A stretch of DNA of 64,000 nucleotides. Source: JALORV01 sp963712485. GTDB taxonomy: Bacteria; Pseudomonadota; Gammaproteobacteria; Burkholderiales; Burkholderiaceae_F. Under the pieces are notes generated by a model. That model did no database searches. It was not told where the DNA came from and worked only from the letters and a program-made list of their open reading frames with translations. Shown here one piece after another: positions 60,626-64,000 of the stretch (its first letter is position 1; each line of letters opens with the position of its first letter). Location: contig CAVQID010000039.1 in the NCBI GenBank assembly GCA_963712485.1, positions 171,507 to 235,506 on the forward strand. The letters run 5' to 3'. The translations under genes and the position numbers were made by a program.

Positions 60626-62575
60626 GTGGCGGAGACTCGCAACGCAGACACTTTCCCGCGTCTGCTGCAACTCCATGCCCGCCAGCGGCCGGGCGCAACC
60701 GCGATTCGCGAGAAGGATCTCGGCATCTGGCAGAGCTGGAGCTGGGCCGACACGCTGCGCGAGGTGGAGCAGGTTGCGGCCGGGCTGCACCAGGCGGGCC
60801 TGCAGCGCGGCGAGCATCTGGCCATCATCGGCGAGAACCGGCCGCGCCTGTATTTCACGATGATCGCGGTCCAGTGCCTCGGCGGCATCCCGGTGCCGAT
60901 GTACCAGGACGCGGTCGCGCCGGAAATGGCGTTCGTGTTCGCGAACGCCGAAATCAAGTTTGCGGTTGTCGAGGATCAGGAGCAGGTCGACAAGCTGCTC
61001 GAGGTGCGCGAAACGGTTCCGCACCTGAAGCGGATCATCTACGAGGATGCGCGCGGGCTGCGCAATTACGACCAGGCCGGCCTCGCGTCCTACGAGCAGA
61101 TCCGCGCACTCGGAGAGCAGTTCCTGCGCGAGCGTCCGTCGCTGATCGACGACGAAATCGCCAAGGGCAGCGCCGACGAGGTCGCGGCGATGTTCTACAC
61201 CTCGGGGACGACCGGCAATCCCAAAGGTGTCGTTCTCGGCTACAGCAACCTGCTGTCCGCCGGCCACGCCGGGGCGGCGATGGAAAACCTGACGTATCGC
61301 GAAGAAGTGCTGGCGTACCTGCCGATGGCATGGATCGGCCAGAACATCTTCTCGTACACGCAGTGGCTCGTGTGCGGCTTCACGGTGAACTGCCCGGAAT
61401 CGGCGGCGACGGTGATGGCCGACATGCGCGAAATCGGGCCGACGTACTACTTTGCCCCGCCGCGCGTGCTGGAGGGGCTGCTGACGCAGGTGATGATCCG
61501 CATGGAAGATGCCTCCGCGATCAAGCGGCGGGTGTTCCACTTCTTCATGGATGTCGCCAGGCGCGTCGGCGGCCGGCTCCTGGACAAGCAGCCGGTGGGC
61601 ATCGGCGATCGGCTGCTCTACGGACTGGGAAACTGGCTCGTGTATGCCCCGCTGCGCAATGCGCTGGGGATGAGCCGCATCCGCGTCGCATATACGGCGG
61701 GCGAGGCGATCGGCCCGGATCTCTTTACCTTCTACCGGTCGCTCGGTATCAACCTGAAACAGCTGTACGGCTCGACCGAAACCTCGGTATTCGTCTGTGT
61801 ACAGCCCAATGGCGGCGTGAAGCCCGATACCGTCGGCCCGCCGGTCGCCGGTGTTGAGATCCGCCTGACCGACCTTGGCGAGATCTTAATCCGCTCGCCC
61901 GGACTGTTCCGCGAGTACTACAAGGCACCGGACGCGACACGCGACGCCAAGGATGACGAAGGCTGGTTCCACACCGGCGACGCCGGGTACTTCGACGCCG
62001 AAGGGCACCTGAAGATCATCGATCGCGCGAAGGACGTGGGCAAGCTGGCCGACGGCACACTGTTCGCGCCGAAGTACATCGAGAACAAGCTCAAGTTCTT
62101 CCCCACGGTCAAGGAGGCGGTCGCGTTCGGTCACAAACGCGACATGGTCTGCGCGTTCATCAACATCGACATGGAAGCGGTGGGCAACTGGGCCGAACGT
62201 CGCAATCTGCCTTACACCGGGTACACCGACCTGGCGAGCAAGCCGGAGGTGATCGAGCTGGTCCGTGAGGCCGTCGAAAAGGTCAATGCCGATCTGGCCG
62301 GGGACCCCAAGCTCGCAAACGCCCAGATCCGCCGCTTCATCGTGCTGCACAAGGAACTCGATGCCGACGACGAGGAGCTGACCCGCACGCGCAAGGTCCG
62401 ACGGGGTTTCATCCAGGATAAGTACAGCGTGCTGGTCGACGCGATGTACTCGGGGCGCACCGAGCAGTTCATCGAGACGATGGTGAAGTTCGAGGACGGG
62501 CGCACCGGCCAGATTTCCGCCACGCTCCCGGTGCGCGACGCCAAGACTTTTGCGCCGATGCAGAAAGCGGCCTGA
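60626..62575 (+). CDS. AMP-dependent acyl-CoA synthetase (long-chain fatty acid or aromatic acid CoA ligase)
   Basis: A 649-residue ANL enzyme that activates a carboxylic acid to its CoA thioester through an adenylate. Motif A5-type MFYTSGTTGNPKGVVLGYSN lies near residue 190; LKQLYGSTETSVFVC, GWFHTGDAGYFDAEGHLKII and the C-terminal lysine region follow. Start is GTG at 60626 with a GGAG site. The Liv-type ABC genes right behind it suggest that the substrate is an imported organic or aromatic acid. Confidence 0.92.
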   Translation: MAETRNADTFPRLLQLHARQRPGATAIREKDLGIWQSWSWADTLREVEQVAAGLHQAGLQRGEHLAIIGENRPRLYFTMIAVQCLGGIPVPMYQDAVAPEMAFVFANAEIKFAVVEDQEQVDKLLEVRETVPHLKRIIYEDARGLRNYDQAGLASYEQIRALGEQFLRERPSLIDDEIAKGSADEVAAMFYTSGTTGNPKGVVLGYSNLLSAGHAGAAMENLTYREEVLAYLPMAWIGQNIFSYTQWLVCGFTVNCPESAATVMADMREIGPTYYFAPPRVLEGLLTQVMIRMEDASAIKRRVFHFFMDVARRVGGRLLDKQPVGIGDRLLYGLGNWLVYAPLRNALGMSRIRVAYTAGEAIGPDLFTFYRSLGINLKQLYGSTETSVFVCVQPNGGVKPDTVGPPVAGVEIRLTDLGEILIRSPGLFREYYKAPDATRDAKDDEGWFHTGDAGYFDAEGHLKIIDRAKDVGKLADGTLFAPKYIENKLKFFPTVKEAVAFGHKRDMVCAFINIDMEAVGNWAERRNLPYTGYTDLASKPEVIELVREAVEKVNADLAGDPKLANAQIRRFIVLHKELDADDEELTRTRKVRRGFIQDKYSVLVDAMYSGRTEQFIETMVKFEDGRTGQISATLPVRDAKTFAPMQKAA

Positions 62576-62578
62576 CCG

Positions 62579-62842
62579 ATGAGCGGCCGCGTCTGGATCG
62601 CCATCGCCTGCCTGGTGGTGGGTGTGCCAGTCGCGGCGTGGGGACTGGCCAACGGTTCGTTACTGATCGGCCTGCTGGGCCTCGCCTTCGTACTGGTCTT
62701 CATCTTTCTCGTCGTGGAGGCGATGAACCAGGCGGCCAAGCCCAAGCATGAAATTCCGAAATCGGCCAATCCGGCATGGAGCATGAAGGACCAACCGCCG
62801 CGGACGCTGGATCGCCAGCGCGGTGACGGGGGGTCACTGTGA
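62579..62842 (+). CDS. Small two-helix membrane protein
   Basis: An 87-residue protein with two hydrophobic stretches (VWIAIACLVVGVPVAAWGL and LIGLLGLAFVLVFIFLVVEA) and a polar tail of about 35 residues. It starts three bases after the ligase stop and overlaps the ATPase start, so it is translationally coupled to the operon. I do not recognise a family; it may be an accessory subunit of the importer. Confidence 0.7.
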   Translation: MSGRVWIAIACLVVGVPVAAWGLANGSLLIGLLGLAFVLVFIFLVVEAMNQAAKPKHEIPKSANPAWSMKDQPPRTLDRQRGDGGSL

Positions 62843-63624
62843 CCGGTCGCCCTGTCGGCGAGGTCCTGCTGAGCGTCGAAGACGTCTGGTTGTCGTTCGG
62901 CGGCGTCAAGGCGATCCAGGGCGTCTCGTTCGATGTCCGCGAGCACGAGATTCGCGCGATCATCGGGCCCAATGGCGCCGGCAAGAGTTCGATGCTCAAC
63001 GTCATCAACGGGGTGTACCAGCCGCAGCAGGGGCGCATTATCTTCGGCGGCAAGGTGCGCACATCGATGGACCCGCACGACGCCGCTGCACAGGGATTCG
63101 GGCGGACATTCCAGAGTCTCGCGCTGTTCAAGGGCATGAGCGTGCTCGACAACATCATGACGGGGCGCAACCTGCGCATGCGTACCGGCATCCTGTCGCA
63201 GGCGGTGCATTTGGGCTTCGCTCGCCGCGAGGAACTGCGTCACCGTGAGTATGTCGAGCACATCATCGACTTTCTCGAGATCCAGGCCTATCGCAAGACG
63301 CCTGTCGGGCGGCTGCCGTATGGACTGCAGAAGCGCGTCGACCTCGCGCGGGCGCTGGCAATGGAGCCCAAGATACTGCTGCTCGACGAGCCGATGGCCG
63401 GCATGAACATCGAGGAGAAGCAGGACATGTCCCGCTTCGTGCTCGACGTCAACGAGGAGTTCGGTACGACCATCGTGCTGATAGAGCACGACATGGGCGT
63501 CGTCATGGATGTATCCGATCGCGTCGTGGTCCTCGACTACGGCCGCAAGATCGGCGATGGCACGCCGGATGAAGTCCGCAGCAATCAGCAGGTCATCGAC
63601 GCCTATCTGGGCGTTGCGCACTGA
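62839..63624 (+). CDS. Branched-chain amino acid-type ABC transporter ATPase (LivG-like)
   Basis: A 261-residue cytoplasmic ATPase. Walker A is IIGPNGAGKSSMLNVINGV, the signature is the atypical LPYGLQKRVDLARAL seen in many aromatic-acid Liv-type systems, Walker B is ILLLDEPMAGMN and the switch His is in LIEHDMGVVMDV. Start codon is GTG at 62839, four bases inside the preceding gene. It energises import with the LivH/LivM permeases. Confidence 0.93.
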   Translation: MTGRPVGEVLLSVEDVWLSFGGVKAIQGVSFDVREHEIRAIIGPNGAGKSSMLNVINGVYQPQQGRIIFGGKVRTSMDPHDAAAQGFGRTFQSLALFKGMSVLDNIMTGRNLRMRTGILSQAVHLGFARREELRHREYVEHIIDFLEIQAYRKTPVGRLPYGLQKRVDLARALAMEPKILLLDEPMAGMNIEEKQDMSRFVLDVNEEFGTTIVLIEHDMGVVMDVSDRVVVLDYGRKIGDGTPDEVRSNQQVIDAYLGVAH

Positions 63625-63630
63625 GGCGAC

Positions 63631-64000
63631 ATGGTCGAGAACCTGACGAGAAACTGGCCGGTGGTGCTGATGTTCGTGTTGATGAGCGTGGGCATGGTCG
63701 CGCCGCTGGCACTGGGTGCTTCCGCTCCCGGCTTCTACGTCGAGGTGCTGCTCGGCGGCCTGATGTCCGGCGTCATGTATTCGCTGGTCGCGCTCGGTTT
63801 CGTGCTGATCTTCAAGGCGTCGGGCGTCTTCAACTTCGCCCAGGGCGCGATGGTGCTGTTCGCTGCGCTTTCCGTCGCACGCATCGCCGAAGTCGTGCCG
63901 CTGCCTGTCGCGTTCGTGGCTGCAGTGGCGATCATGGCGGTACTCGCGTGGCTGATCGAGCGACTGGTGCTGCGGCATCTCGTGAATCAGGACGCTGTCG
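63631..64000 (+). CDS. Branched-chain amino acid-type ABC permease (LivH-like), cut by window end
   Basis: The first 123 residues of a LivH-type permease: MVENLTRNWPVVLMFVLMSV, then YVEVLLGGLMSGVMYSLVAL and LIFKASGVFNFAQGAMVLFA, the diagnostic LivH segment. It follows the ATPase by six bases. The frame is open to the last base of the window, so the rest of the gene, and probably LivM, LivK and LivF, lie beyond. Confidence 0.93.
   Translation, partial: MVENLTRNWPVVLMFVLMSVGMVAPLALGASAPGFYVEVLLGGLMSGVMYSLVALGFVLIFKASGVFNFAQGAMVLFAALSVARIAEVVPLPVAFVAAVAIMAVLAWLIERLVLRHLVNQDAV

Noticed and set aside
1..64000. CRISPR arrays, tRNA or rRNA genes, insertion sequences, prophage
   Set aside because: I saw no regularly spaced repeats, no cloverleaf sequences, and no transposase or integrase motifs on either strand.

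Overview
The window is about 64 kb of GC-rich (roughly two-thirds G+C by eye), densely coded chromosomal DNA with no rRNA, tRNA, CRISPR array, integrase or insertion sequence that I can recognise. Gene content and protein flavour point to a Betaproteobacterium, probably of the order Burkholderiales: a fused isobutyryl-CoA mutase IcmF, a TAXI-type TRAP transporter, DUF3563-like small proteins, a QseBC-like two-component system, an acyl-CoA ligase/Liv-type ABC cluster, and an acrR-acrAB-oprM type efflux locus. I cannot name a species.

Layout. 0-7.4 kb: a plus-strand amino-acid uptake and catabolism cluster (DadA-like D-amino acid dehydrogenase, class III aminotransferase, TAXI binding protein, fused TRAP permease, ornithine cyclodeaminase-like reductase). 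7.4-15.6 kb: SRAP protein, Do-family protease with two-component regulators and three QseB/PmrA-like boxes, DedA protein, BON protein, two DUF3563-like small genes, LysR regulator. 15.7-22.5 kb: RND efflux operon with divergent TetR repressor and an AcrR-type operator. 22.8-26.1 kb: icmF with a MerR/LiuR-like palindrome upstream. 26.4-30.1 kb: cell-wall pair (DUF882 and L,D-transpeptidase), DUF2917 protein and LysR regulator. 30.2-35.8 kb: MalT-like LuxR regulator, NmrA-like protein and two secreted c-type cytochromes. 35.8-41.0 kb: a minus-strand ECF42-type sigma factor cassette (YCII, VOC and DUF1579 proteins, MoaD-like, BNR-repeat protein). 41.1-50.7 kb: Ada, a GlyGly-CTERM-like cytochrome, a frameshifted metallo-beta-lactamase-fold gene, an inverted broken M48 peptidase, a redoxin-DsbD-like fusion, a DsbA/FrnE protein, AEC and MFS transporters, an NTF2-like protein. 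50.8-59.7 kb: TPR-GGDEF protein, SDR, TIR-TM-TPR protein, glyoxalase-fold protein, MarR and MFS pair, ChaN-like protein, aldo/keto reductase, small membrane protein. 59.8-64 kb: Crp/Fnr regulator divergent from an acyl-CoA ligase and the first genes of a Liv-type ABC importer, cut by the window end.

Several genes appear interrupted. The dadA-like gene, the Do protease and the metallo-beta-lactamase-fold gene each need one small frame change to give a normal protein, which suits either real mutations or assembly indels. The M48 peptidase is different: its N- and C-terminal parts lie head to head on opposite strands, the catalytic middle is gone, and the N-terminal part carries an 8-bp tandem duplication.

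The most useful regulatory signals are three CTTAAG-N5-CTTAAG-like boxes between the two-component genes and the Do protease, an AcrR-like operator in front of the efflux pump, a perfect 22-bp palindrome in front of icmF, and a duplicated upstream block at the same distance from both DUF3563-like genes. I did not find an obviously new multi-gene defence or mobile system; the TIR-TM-TPR protein and the DUF3563 pair are the least explained elements.
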